A stretch of DNA of 26,031 bases from NCBI GenBank assembly GCA_904420235.1, contig CAJFUS010000135.1, positions 1 to 26,031 on the forward strand, read 5' to 3'. The first letter of the stretch is position 1; every line of letters starts with the position of its first letter. The stretch is from Candidatus Neoanaerotignum tabaqchaliae (GTDB lineage Bacteria > Bacillota > Clostridia > Lachnospirales > Anaerotignaceae). The position numbers were made by a program, and so were the translations under genes. The notes under the pieces are model-generated. The model was not told the origin of the DNA. It worked only from the letters and a program-made list of their open reading frames with translations, and made no database searches. Below, in pieces: positions 7,612 to 15,871 of the stretch.

Positions 7612-7699
7612 TATTCATATATAATATTGAATTAGTTAAATATATTAAAATTATTTAATGAAGTGAAAACTTGACTCTTTTATTATGGAGATGTTTAAA

Positions 7700-8599
7700 A
7701 TGACAAATGCCGAAATAGAAGCATTTCTTGCCGTTGCCGAGCACAAAAGCATATCAAAGGCGGCAGAAGTGCTGTTTATAAACCAGTCGTCTTTAAGCAC
7801 AAAAATAAAAACATTGGAAAGTCAAATAGGCTTTTGCCTTTTTATAAGAGCCAAAGGCAGCCGCGGCATAGCCCTTACTGACGAGGGCAAAAAATTTTTG
7901 CCCTTGGCCATAAAATATCAGTCCATTATAAATGAGATGATGGCCATAGGCTCTGAAAACGCGCCAAAAAAACTGCGCGTTTCATCTGTAAACAGCACGT
8001 CAACATATCTTTTTATGCCGGTTTACGACCAGTTTATGCTTAAAATGCCTAATGTAATTCTTGAAACACAAGATTTGGAGTCACGTCCGGCGTATACAAA
8101 TATGGAAGCCGGCCTTACGGATATAGCATTCACTACAAAAGAAATAGCAACAAAAAAATTCGTGTCATTTCCGGCATTCTCGGAACCTTTAGTTTTTGTA
8201 TGCTACACTTCTTCCAACTATAAAAGTCCTGTAAACCTATTGGACCTTGACATTAAAAACGAGATTTATATTCCTTGGTCTAATGATTTTGAACAGTGGC
8301 ACATTGATAAATTTGGTGAATGGCATCAGCCGAAAATACAGCTTCAAACAATGAATCAACTGGAGTTTTTTTTAAGAAAGCCAGATAAGTGGGCTTTAGT
8401 TCCGGCAAGCGCCGCATTCTCACTTATAAAAAGCAGGGATATAGTAAAGCACGTCATAAATTTTACCGTACCGGCTAAAGTTACTTACTGCGTACACGTA
8501 CGTGATAAACAAAAACAGGACCTTATATCATGTTTTTTGGACTGTTTAAGAGAACATCTTGAAGAAATGACTGAAACAGACATAAAAATATACATATAA
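7700..8599 (+). CDS. LysR-family transcriptional regulator
   Basis: This 299-residue regulator has an N-terminal winged helix-turn-helix (about residues 1-60: EIEAFLAVAEHKSISKAAE, then INQSSLSTKIKTLE, then LTDEGKKFLP). An effector-binding domain of the periplasmic-binding-protein type follows from about residue 90. The start is the ATG at 7700 with GGAG nine bases upstream; the ATGs at 7685 and 7691 overlap that site. It is divergent from the EamA exporter gene and convergent with the FAH-family gene. It most likely controls the exporter and itself. The effector is unknown. Confidence 0.9.
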   Translation: MTNAEIEAFLAVAEHKSISKAAEVLFINQSSLSTKIKTLESQIGFCLFIRAKGSRGIALTDEGKKFLPLAIKYQSIINEMMAIGSENAPKKLRVSSVNSTSTYLFMPVYDQFMLKMPNVILETQDLESRPAYTNMEAGLTDIAFTTKEIATKKFVSFPAFSEPLVFVCYTSSNYKSPVNLLDLDIKNEIYIPWSNDFEQWHIDKFGEWHQPKIQLQTMNQLEFFLRKPDKWALVPASAAFSLIKSRDIVKHVINFTVPAKVTYCVHVRDKQKQDLISCFLDCLREHLEEMTETDIKIYI

Positions 8600-8626
8600 T
8601 ACTTTATATTAAAACACAAAAAAATA

Positions 8627-8672
8627 AAAATGGCGTTTTTAAAGAAATTTTCATTCTTAAAAACGTCATTTT
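8627..8672. terminator. Bidirectional terminator between LysR and FAH-family genes
   Basis: The arms AAAATGGCGTTTTTAA (8627-8642) and TTAAAAACGTCATTTT (8657-8672) pair almost completely, with one G-T pair. The A/T flanks give a T-run on both strands, so it can stop both convergent genes. Confidence 0.8.
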
Positions 8673-8697
8673 CTATATAAAAAATTGTTAGTATTTT

Positions 8698-9585
8698 TTA
8701 TTTAACCCTGTTGGTTATTTTTCCTATTTTTTCTATCTCACATATAACCTCGTCGCCAGCTTTAAGGAATTTAGGTGGTTCAAAGCCCATTCCAACACCG
8801 GCCGGCGTTCCTGTTGCAATAATTGTTCCTGCCTTAAGCGTCATTCCTTGAGAAAGCTCGTTTATAACATAATCTATGTTGTGTATAAACAAATCAGTTG
8901 TGGCGTTTTGGCGCAGCTCGCCGTTTACATAGGATTTTATATTAAGCACCGGCGGGTACTCAACTTCGTCGGCTGTTAAAATGCATGGCCCCATAGGAGT
9001 AAAACCGTCAAGGCCTTTGCCAAAAGTCCACTGCTTGTGTCTTGTTTGAAGCTCTCTTGCCGTAACATCATTTATAACTGTATATCCAAAAATGTAGTTC
9101 TTGGCGTCCTCCTTCGATACGTTCTTAGCGTCCTTTCCTATAACAACCGCCAGTTCCGCCTCGTAATCAAGGGTTGATATTATATCGCTGTGGCTTGGTA
9201 TTTCCTCTCCGTCGGCAACGGCCCTGTTAACCCTTTTCGAGAAATAAACAGGAAATTTTCTGTCGCCGTCAAAGGCTTCCTTTTTGTATCTAACCGATTC
9301 CTCGGCATGGGCCCAATAGTTTATTCCAAGGCATATTATATCCTGCTTAGGCTCCGGTATAGGCGCCTCAATTTTAACATCGCCAATAGGTATAAGTCCT
9401 TTAACATTTCCGCTTTTAACGGCTTCCTCAAGACGTTTTTTCTCCTCATCGGACATATTTGATATAACCGAGTTCATATCGTCATAATCAAAACCGTTTT
9501 CCTTTAAAGGAACTATATTTTGTCCACAAGGATAAATAACGCCTACACTTTCTTTTCCGCCTTTTGAATATGTAACAAATTTCAC
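8698..9585 (-). CDS. Fumarylacetoacetate hydrolase (FAH) family enzyme
   Basis: This 295-residue protein has a small N-terminal domain (about 1-75) and a FAH-type catalytic domain (about 80-295). Visible metal and active-site elements are NYWAHAEE with H93, the acidic pair in DYEAELAVVIG (E142, E144), INDVTAREL with D173, the conserved K190 region TFGKGLDGF, and GTPAGVG (259-265). Members hydrolyse or decarboxylate beta-diketo acids, for example acylpyruvates or oxaloacetate, or hydrate 2-oxopentenoates; the exact reaction is not decided. The start is the GTG at 9585, eight bases after GGAGGTG. It follows the arg operon on the same strand, but a hairpin at 9904-9920 and 340 bases separate them, so it is likely a separate unit. 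Confidence 0.9.
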   Translation of the reverse strand: MKFVTYSKGGKESVGVIYPCGQNIVPLKENGFDYDDMNSVISNMSDEEKKRLEEAVKSGNVKGLIPIGDVKIEAPIPEPKQDIICLGINYWAHAEESVRYKKEAFDGDRKFPVYFSKRVNRAVADGEEIPSHSDIISTLDYEAELAVVIGKDAKNVSKEDAKNYIFGYTVINDVTARELQTRHKQWTFGKGLDGFTPMGPCILTADEVEYPPVLNIKSYVNGELRQNATTDLFIHNIDYVINELSQGMTLKAGTIIATGTPAGVGMGFEPPKFLKAGDEVICEIEKIGKITNRVK

Positions 9586-9903
9586 TTTAGAGCACCTCCA
9601 GCAAAATTAATAACAGCTGCAAACAATATAAAAGTTTTGAATATATAACAAAAGCCTGCTTCACTATATTAAAAAAGCTTAACACAAATACAAATTAACT
9701 TCAACATTAATGTTAACAAACACCGCAAAAACCAATTTATGAAATATCATTTATTTTTATGCAACACAAAAATAATATTTATAACAAATCCGTTTAAAAT
9801 ATCCCTGCTGTAATTTTATTTTTTTATTTTTTCCAATCAAGCATTTTTTGCTAAGTGCCTGCAATTACAATGTTAACGGATACATAAACCAACAATTTTT
9901 AAA
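9586..9903. other. Intergenic stretch upstream of the FAH-family gene
   Basis: No gene is seen in about 318 AT-rich bases. It holds a perfect 12-base palindrome AACATTAATGTT (9703-9714) that could be an operator. A possible minus-strand promoter is TTGCAT-N17-CATAAA upstream of it; both are weak calls. Confidence 0.4.
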
Positions 9904-9920
9904 GCGGGCCAAAAGCCCGC
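9904..9920 (-). terminator. Hairpin at the end of the argCJJBD operon
   Basis: GCGGGC and GCCCGC form a perfect six-pair stem around five bases, 10 bases after the argD stop. On the minus strand it is followed by TTTAAAAATT, a short T-run, so termination may be partial. Confidence 0.65.
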
Positions 9921-9929
9921 CTTAAAATA

Positions 9930-11129
9930 TCATTTTTCTTCAGCCCTAAAAAGAGCCTTGTCAAGTATATCCATAGCCTCATTTATCTCTTTTTCAGTTA
10001 CTATAAGTGCCGGAACAAAACGTATAACATTGGCTCCGGCTCCCACAAGAAGAAGACCGTTGTTTATGCAGTCGGCTATAACGTCTCCCGCCGGAATTGT
10101 AAGCTCTATGCCCTGTATAAGTCCAAAGCCTCTTGCCTCTTTTATTATGCTGTGCTTTTGTTTAAGCTCGATAAGCCTCTTGCTCAAAAGCTCTCCCTGT
10201 TTTTTAACATTGTCAAGAAGTCCGCCATCCAAAAGCTCGTGCATTACAACAGTTCCGCATGATGTGGCAAAAGGGTTACCTCCAAATGTTGAGGCATGGT
10301 CGCCCTGCTTAAAGGCCTGCGCCAGCTTGTCCTTGGCCATAAAGGCGCCTATTGGCACTCCTCCGGCAAGGCCTTTGGCAAAGCAAGCTCCGTCCGGCTC
10401 AACACCGTATGCTTGATAGGCGAAAAGATATCCGGTTCTTCCAACTCCACACTGAACCTCATCAAACAAAAGCACAATATCTTTTTCGTCGCAAAGCTTT
10501 CTTACCTTTTGTAGATATTCCTTTTTAGCCGGTATAATTCCGCCCTCGCCCTGTATAGGCTCCATAAGTATAGCGCAAACGCTGTCGTCAGCCGCCTTTT
10601 CTATGGCCTCAAAATCATTAAACGGTACATGCTTTATATCAGGAAGAAGAGGGTCAAGACCTTTATGATATTTATCCTGTCCCGTAGCCGTAACGGCGCC
10701 GTATGTTCTTCCGTGGAATGATTTTTCCATTGTTATAATTGTTCTTCCGCTTTTTCCTTTCATGGCGGCATATTTTCTTGCTATTTTAAGGGCCGATTCA
10801 ATGGTCTCAGCTCCGCTGTTGCAGAAAAATACCTTATCAAAACAGCTGTTTTCACACAGCATTTCGGCAAGCTCAATCTGCGGTTCCGTATAATACAGGT
10901 TTGAAACATGAATAAGCTTCATGCTTTGCTCCGCTATTTTCTTTCCCAGTTTTGGATTGCTGTATCCAAGGGAGTTTACGGCTATTCCTGCCACAAAATC
11001 AAGATATTTTTTGCCGTCCATATCCCATACATACATTCCCTCGCCATGGTCAAAGGCTATGGGGAAACGGCTGTATGTGTTCATTATAACCTTGCTTCCT
11101 CTTTCGGCAAGCTTCTCGGTATTATTCAT
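9930..11129 (-). CDS. argD: Acetylornithine aminotransferase
   Basis: This 399-residue class-III PLP aminotransferase converts N-acetylglutamate semialdehyde to N-acetylornithine. Visible motifs are NSGAETIESALK (104-115), SFHGRT (137-142), EPIQGEGG (190-197), FDEVQCGVGRTG (222-233) with the PLP-contacting D223, and the Schiff-base lysine K252 in FAKGLAGG. The start is the ATG at 11129 with AGAGGG nine bases upstream. It is the last gene of argCJJBD, 23 bases after argB. Related enzymes can also use succinyldiaminopimelate or GABA, but the operon settles the arginine role. Confidence 0.95.
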   Translation of the reverse strand: MNNTEKLAERGSKVIMNTYSRFPIAFDHGEGMYVWDMDGKKYLDFVAGIAVNSLGYSNPKLGKKIAEQSMKLIHVSNLYYTEPQIELAEMLCENSCFDKVFFCNSGAETIESALKIARKYAAMKGKSGRTIITMEKSFHGRTYGAVTATGQDKYHKGLDPLLPDIKHVPFNDFEAIEKAADDSVCAILMEPIQGEGGIIPAKKEYLQKVRKLCDEKDIVLLFDEVQCGVGRTGYLFAYQAYGVEPDGACFAKGLAGGVPIGAFMAKDKLAQAFKQGDHASTFGGNPFATSCGTVVMHELLDGGLLDNVKKQGELLSKRLIELKQKHSIIKEARGFGLIQGIELTIPAGDVIADCINNGLLLVGAGANVIRFVPALIVTEKEINEAMDILDKALFRAEEK

Positions 11130-11152
11130 TAAAATTACCCTCTTTCAAAAAA

Positions 11153-12031
11153 TCATTTGCTCTCTATCATTGTTCCAATTCCGGCTGTTGTAAACAACTC
11201 AAGTATGATACAGTGCTCAACACGTCCATCAAGTATATGCACATTGTTTACACCCGCCTCAACGGCGGACATACAGCACTCAACCTTAGGTATCATTCCG
11301 CCCGATATTGTGCCGTCTTCTATATATTTTCTTACGTCCGACGCCTTTATAAAGCTCATTATTGACGACGGGTCGTTTACATCCTTAAGAACTCCGGCCA
11401 CGTCAGTTAAAAATACAAGCTTCTCGGCCTTAAGACTTCCGGCTATGGCAACAGCCATATAATCAGCGTTTATATTGTAGCTTTGGCCTTTTTCATCCAT
11501 GCCTATAGGAGCTATAACAGGTATAATGTCATTGTCTATAAGTGTTTTAACAAGTGCAGGGTCAACGCTCTCAATATTGCCTACAAAACCATAGTCAATA
11601 CCGTCTTTTTCTATTTTTTTAGCCTTAACAGTATCCCCGTCCTTGCCGCTTATTCCAACGGCCTTAACTCCGTTAAGCTCAATGTCTGTAACTATCTGCT
11701 TGTTTATTTTTCCCGAAAGCACCATTTCCGCCACTTCCATTGTTTCAGCGTTTGTAACCCTTAAGCCGTTTATAAACTTCGACTCAATGTTAAGTTTTTT
11801 AAGAAACGAGCTTATATCCGGCCCGCCGCCGTGAACAACAACAGGCTTCATTCCAACAAGCTTCATAAGCACAATATCTTTTATTATGGTATTTTTTATT
11901 TCCGGATTTATAAGAGCGCTTCCGCCGTATTTTATAACAACTGTCTTGTTGCTGAATTTTTTAATAAACGGAAGGGCCTCCGTAAGTATCTGGGCCTTTT
12001 TAATGTTCTGATTAATGCCCTGCTGAGTCAT
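11153..12031 (-). CDS. argB: Acetylglutamate kinase
   Basis: This 292-residue amino-acid kinase phosphorylates N-acetylglutamate. Visible motifs are VIKYGGSAL (32-40), HGGGPDISS (67-75), GISGKDGD (126-133), LTDVAGVL (208-215) and GGMIPKV (244-250) with K249. An N-terminal helix (QNIKKAQILTEALPFIKKF, about 8-26) precedes the kinase core, as in the hexameric, arginine-inhibited enzymes, so feedback inhibition is likely (inference). The start is the ATG at 12031, nine bases after GGGAGATG; a GTG at 12040 overlaps that site. It lies 21 bases after the downstream argJ copy and 23 before argD. Confidence 0.96.
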   Translation of the reverse strand: MTQQGINQNIKKAQILTEALPFIKKFSNKTVVIKYGGSALINPEIKNTIIKDIVLMKLVGMKPVVVHGGGPDISSFLKKLNIESKFINGLRVTNAETMEVAEMVLSGKINKQIVTDIELNGVKAVGISGKDGDTVKAKKIEKDGIDYGFVGNIESVDPALVKTLIDNDIIPVIAPIGMDEKGQSYNINADYMAVAIAGSLKAEKLVFLTDVAGVLKDVNDPSSIMSFIKASDVRKYIEDGTISGGMIPKVECCMSAVEAGVNNVHILDGRVEHCIILELFTTAGIGTMIESK

Positions 12032-12052
12032 TTTAAACACATCTCCCTTTTA

Positions 12053-13273
12053 TTATGAACGGTAATCGCCGTTTATTCTTACATAGTCATAGCTAAGGTC
12101 GCAGCCCCAGGCCGTCGCCTTTTCACTGCCCTCTGATATTTTTATATTAACCTTTATTTCTTTCTCGCTTAATATGGTTTTGGCCTTGTCCTCGTCAAAA
12201 ACTATTGGAGTGCCATTGTCCATTAAAAGTATGCTTCCCGCATCGCTTTCAAAAACAATATCAACCTTTTCTGGATTAAATTTTATGCCGCTGTATCCCA
12301 TGGCACAAAGCACGCGCCCCCAGTTTGCATCCTCGCCAAATACGGCAGCTTTAAAAAGCGAGCTTTTAACAACCGACTTAGCCATTGTCTTAGCGTCATC
12401 ATAGGTTAAAGCACCGCTTACGTTAACTTCTATAAATTTAGTGGCTCCCTCGCCGTCGCGCACAAGATTTTTAGCAAGTCTCTCATTTATATAGTGAAGA
12501 GCCTCTTTAAATGTATTGAAGTCCTCGCCTTCGCACACTATTCTCTCATTTTGGGCCATGCCGTTGGCCAAAACAATAACAGTGTCATTGGTGCTTGTGT
12601 CGCCGTCAACAGAAACCATGTTGTATGTTGACTTTATATCCTCTTTAAGGGCCTTGTTAAGCATAGCACTGTCAATATTAGCGTCAGTTGTTATAAAAGA
12701 AAGCATTGTTGCCATATTTGGGCATATCATTCCGCTGCCTTTTGCCATGCCGCCCATTTTAACGAGTTTTCCACCAAGCTCAAACTCAACGGCCACCTCT
12801 TTTGAATATGTGTCGGTTGTCATAATGGCTTCCGCTGCCAAAAGAGCGTCGTTTCTTCCATAGCCAAGCTTAGGAAATGTTTCTTTTATTCCCTTTTCAA
12901 CGGTATCTATGGGAAAAACGGCTCCTATAACTCCCGTTGACGCCGTAAGAACGGTATTTTTGTCAACTCCCATACATTCCGCCATACATTCCGCCATTTT
13001 CTCGTTGGCCTTAACTCCGTCCTCTCCTGTGCAGGCATTGGCGTTGCCGCTGTTAACGGCTATTCCGTTAATTTTAACGCCGCTTTCCATAATTTTCATG
13101 TTTCTTAAAACAGATGTGGCCTTAACCACATTTGTTGTAAAGGCTCCCGCAGCGTCGCATGGAATATCACTTGCTATAAGTGCCAAATCTTTTTTATCCT
13201 TTTTTATCCCAACAGCAGCTCCAACAGCCTTAAAACCTTTTGCCGCCGTAACCGAACCATCTATAACTTTCAT
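12053..13273 (-). CDS. argJ: ArgJ, ornithine acetyltransferase (copy 1, downstream)
   Basis: This 406-residue Ntn-type enzyme moves the acetyl group from N-acetylornithine to glutamate; many also use acetyl-CoA to make N-acetylglutamate. The self-cleaving nucleophile is T189 in KGSGMICPNMATMLSF (178-193). The oxyanion-hole TG (T113-G114), the VNSGNANACTG block (73-83) and the C-terminal DYVRINGDYRS are intact. The start is the ATG at 13273 after GGAGG. It lies 23 bases after a second full argJ. The two proteins agree at roughly half of their positions by eye, so this is an old duplication or a separately acquired paralog. No argA or argE is in the window, consistent with acetyl recycling. Confidence 0.95.
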   Translation of the reverse strand: MKVIDGSVTAAKGFKAVGAAVGIKKDKKDLALIASDIPCDAAGAFTTNVVKATSVLRNMKIMESGVKINGIAVNSGNANACTGEDGVKANEKMAECMAECMGVDKNTVLTASTGVIGAVFPIDTVEKGIKETFPKLGYGRNDALLAAEAIMTTDTYSKEVAVEFELGGKLVKMGGMAKGSGMICPNMATMLSFITTDANIDSAMLNKALKEDIKSTYNMVSVDGDTSTNDTVIVLANGMAQNERIVCEGEDFNTFKEALHYINERLAKNLVRDGEGATKFIEVNVSGALTYDDAKTMAKSVVKSSLFKAAVFGEDANWGRVLCAMGYSGIKFNPEKVDIVFESDAGSILLMDNGTPIVFDEDKAKTILSEKEIKVNIKISEGSEKATAWGCDLSYDYVRINGDYRS

Positions 13274-13296
13274 TTTATTAAACCTCCAATTAATAA

Positions 13297-14532
13297 TTAT
13301 GACCTTGAGCGGTACTCGCCGTTTATCCGTATATACTCATGGCCCAAATCGCAGCCATAGCTTCTGGCCTTTCCCTCTCCGTCGCCAAGAGTTATTTTTA
13401 TGTATATATCCTGTTCACCCAAAATATCAAGGGCTATATTCTCATCAAAGGGCACCGGCTCCCCGTTTTCCATAAGAAGCAATGTTCCCTTATCGTTTTT
13501 AAACTCCATTTTAAGCTTTTTAAGGTCAAAATAACCTCCGCTTCCGCCCATAGCGGCAATTATTCTGCCCCAATTTGCGTCCTCTCCATACATAGCGGTT
13601 TTAACAAGGTCGTTTGTAACAATGGACTTGGCCAAAATTCTGGCGTCCTCCGTTGTTCTCCCGCCGGATATGTCAACCTGAATAAATTTCTGCGACCCCT
13701 CACCGTCATGCACAATGTCAATGGCAAATTTCTCGTTTATAAACATAACCGCTTCACAGAACTTCTCAAAAAATTCATCTTCCTCGGTTATTTCGGCATT
13801 TCCGGCCAAGCCGTTTGCCATAATAAGGGCCATGTCGTTAGTGCTCATGGCTCCGTCAACGGAAATCATGTTGTATGTGTCTTTAACCGACATAATAAGG
13901 GCCTTTTTAAGCAGCTCCTGCGATATATTTATATCTGTTGTTATAAATGAAAGCACCGTTGCCATGTTTGGATGAACCATTCCGCTGCCCTTTGCCATGC
14001 CGCCTATTTTTACGGTTTTTCCGGCTATATTCATTTCAAGGGCCATTTCCTTTATAAACGTGTCGGTAGTTATAATTCCCGCCGCGGCGTTTTTGGCGCT
14101 TTCCCGCCTGTAAGACAAATCTGGGTAAAGCTCTTTAATTCCCTTAACAACCGTTTCCATTGGCATATCAAGGCCGATTATTCCCGTCGCCGCCGTAAGA
14201 ACCTCTTTTTTATCCGCGCCTATAAGCCTTGCCAATTCTTCAGCCATACGCTCATTGTCGGTTATTCCTCTTTGGCCCGTACAGGCGTTGGCATTGCCGC
14301 TTACGGCCACAAGGCCCCTTATGGCACGCCCCTCATCTGTTATATCCTTATCCCAAAGAATATGGGCGGCCTTAACAAGATTTTGAGTGTAAGCCCCGGC
14401 CGCCTTTGCCGGAACATCGCTTACAACAATGGACATATCCTTTTTTATTCTTTTTATTCCTACATGCTTTCCCGCGGCTTTAAAGCCTAAGGGCGCTGTT
14501 ATTCCGCCGTCAATAACCCTAAAATCCGTCAA
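13297..14532 (-). CDS. argJ: ArgJ paralog (copy 2, upstream)
   Basis: This 411-residue second ArgJ keeps the complete catalytic set: T192 in KGSGMVHPNMATVLSF (181-196), oxyanion T116-G117, the VSGNANACTG block and the C-terminal EYIRINGEYRS. Cys before the nucleophile region in copy 1 is His here (MVHPNM for MICPNM). The start is a TTG at 14532, six bases after AAAGGAGG; a longer frame to 14604 would overlap argC by 53 bases and has no site. It lies 19 bases after argC. It may be specialised for one of the two acetyl donors (glutamate recycling or acetyl-CoA), or act on a related substrate; the sequence cannot settle this. Confidence 0.93.
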   Translation of the reverse strand: MTDFRVIDGGITAPLGFKAAGKHVGIKRIKKDMSIVVSDVPAKAAGAYTQNLVKAAHILWDKDITDEGRAIRGLVAVSGNANACTGQRGITDNERMAEELARLIGADKKEVLTAATGIIGLDMPMETVVKGIKELYPDLSYRRESAKNAAAGIITTDTFIKEMALEMNIAGKTVKIGGMAKGSGMVHPNMATVLSFITTDINISQELLKKALIMSVKDTYNMISVDGAMSTNDMALIMANGLAGNAEITEEDEFFEKFCEAVMFINEKFAIDIVHDGEGSQKFIQVDISGGRTTEDARILAKSIVTNDLVKTAMYGEDANWGRIIAAMGGSGGYFDLKKLKMEFKNDKGTLLLMENGEPVPFDENIALDILGEQDIYIKITLGDGEGKARSYGCDLGHEYIRINGEYRSRS

Positions 14533-14551
14533 AGGTATTCCTCCTTTAAAA

Positions 14552-15595
14552 TTAAGCCGGGAATATAGGAGGGAATTTAAGTCCGGTTTTTTCATCAAAA
14601 CCAAAAACTATGTTCATGTTTTGAACAGCCTGCCCTGCCGCTCCCTTAACAAGATTGTCTATGGCTCCAACAACCACAATTCTTCCCGTTCTGTTATCTA
14701 TTTTAAAACCTATGTCAACAAAGTTGGAGCCTTTAACCCACCTTGTTTCAGGAAAAACTCCTTCTTTTGTAAGCCTTATAAAATATTCCTTACCATAATG
14801 CTTTTCGTAAATATCCCTAACATCATTGTAGCTCAGGCTTTTAACAAGACTTGCGTAGCATGTGGCAAGTATGCCTCTGTTCATTGGTATAAGATGAGGC
14901 GTAAACGATATAGTTATATCTCTGCCCGCGGCATATCCAAGCTGCTCCTCTATTTCAGGCGTGTGCCTGTGGGAAGCTATTTTGTATGCCTTAACGCTTT
15001 CATTGCACTCGTCAAACATATTTGCCAGCGCAAGACCTCTTCCGGCTCCCGAAACTCCAGATTTAGCGTCAACAATTATTGTATCTGGGTCAATAACCCC
15101 TTCCGCCACAAGGGGCCTTAATGAAAGTATCGAGCATGTTGTGTAGCAGCCGGGATTTGCTATAAGCCTTTTTCCTTTTATAATGTCCCTGTTAACCTCA
15201 CAAAGGCCATATACGGCATCGTCAAGAAGGTTTCTTCCTTCATGCTTAACTCCGTACCATTTTTCATAAATGTCGGCATTTTTAAGCCTGAAGTCCGCTC
15301 CAAAATCAATTACAACGGTTTTCTCAAGTATCTCCGGCGTAACCGCCTTTGACGCTACGCCATGAGGAAGAGCCATAAAAACAACGTCGCATTCCTCTGC
15401 CATTTCCTCCATGTTAAGAGCGCCGCATGTCATCTCATTTATATCCCTGTAATTTTCGTAAAGCTCATCGAACCTTTTTCCGGCGCTGCTGTGAGCCGAC
15501 ATTTTTTTAATCTCAACCTCCGGGTGCTGCATAAGTATACGCACAAGCTCATTTCCCGCATAGCCCGAAGCTCCAGCTATACCAACTTTTATCAT
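14552..15595 (-). CDS. argC: N-acetyl-gamma-glutamyl-phosphate reductase
   Basis: This 347-residue NADPH-dependent reductase makes N-acetylglutamate semialdehyde. Visible motifs are the Rossmann start VGIAGASGYAGNEL (4-17), the phosphate site FMALPHGVAS (73-82), DFGADFRL (97-104), the catalytic Cys C150 in ANPGCYTT, and the SGVSGAGR block. The start is the ATG at 15595, seven bases after GGGGGT. It is the first gene of the minus-strand operon argC-argJ-argJ-argB-argD and is divergent from argG. All gaps in the operon are 19-23 bases. Confidence 0.96.
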   Translation of the reverse strand: MIKVGIAGASGYAGNELVRILMQHPEVEIKKMSAHSSAGKRFDELYENYRDINEMTCGALNMEEMAEECDVVFMALPHGVASKAVTPEILEKTVVIDFGADFRLKNADIYEKWYGVKHEGRNLLDDAVYGLCEVNRDIIKGKRLIANPGCYTTCSILSLRPLVAEGVIDPDTIIVDAKSGVSGAGRGLALANMFDECNESVKAYKIASHRHTPEIEEQLGYAAGRDITISFTPHLIPMNRGILATCYASLVKSLSYNDVRDIYEKHYGKEYFIRLTKEGVFPETRWVKGSNFVDIGFKIDNRTGRIVVVGAIDNLVKGAAGQAVQNMNIVFGFDEKTGLKFPPIFPA

Positions 15596-15626
15596 ATAAA
15601 GTACCCCCGTTCAATATGCACTAACC

Positions 15627-15655
15627 AACATATTTTTTGTATTTTATTCATTCAA
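15627..15655 (-). promoter_or_regulatory. Candidate promoter of the argCJJBD operon
   Basis: TTGAAT (15655-15650), 17 bases, then TATGTT (15632-15627) on the minus strand, both four of six to consensus. The predicted start is about 25 bases before the argC ATG. The region is AT-rich, so the call is moderate. Confidence 0.4.
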
Positions 15656-15666
15656 AAATATTCAGT
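15646..15666. promoter_or_regulatory. Candidate ArgR/AhrC operator in front of argC
   Basis: On the minus strand ACTGAATATTTTTGAATG matches about two thirds of an 18-base ARG box (TGAATA, A/T centre, TG-AA half). It overlaps the -35 region of the proposed argC promoter, where a repressor would act. ARG boxes are AT-rich and easy to match by chance, and no argR gene is in the window. Confidence 0.3.
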
Positions 15667-15774
15667 CTTTTCAATTTTTTGAGAATAACAGGCGTTTATT
15701 TTCCTGCCACTCAAAAATCGATTTAATAATTATACAAACTTTTTAAAAAATATGCAACAAAAATAAAAAAATAA

Positions 15775-15808
15775 TTGAAACTTTTTACATGACCATGTAT
15801 AATTACAT
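15775..15808 (+). promoter_or_regulatory. Sigma-A promoter of argGH, with overlapping dyad
   Basis: TTGAAA (15775-15780), exactly 17 bases, then TATAAT (15798-15803). Five-base arms ATGTA and TACAT (15795-15808) straddle the -10, a possible repressor site. Transcription should start near 15810. The leader of about 60 bases holds a small GCCTC/GGGGC hairpin (15824-15838) before the AGGGGG ribosome binding site at 15858-15863. Confidence 0.75.
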
Positions 15809-15871
15809 TACGAATTTGAAAAAGCCTCTTAAAGGGGCATGTATACAATATCTATTTAGGGGGAAATAAAA

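Noticed and set aside
13297..14604. Longer start for the upstream argJ
   Set aside because: It would overlap argC by 53 bases and has no ribosome binding site; the TTG at 14532 follows AAAGGAGG and begins at the conserved FRVIDGG.
15824..15838. Attenuator in the argG leader
   Set aside because: The GCCTC/GGGGC stem is short, has a G-T pair, and lacks a T-run or an alternative pairing partner.
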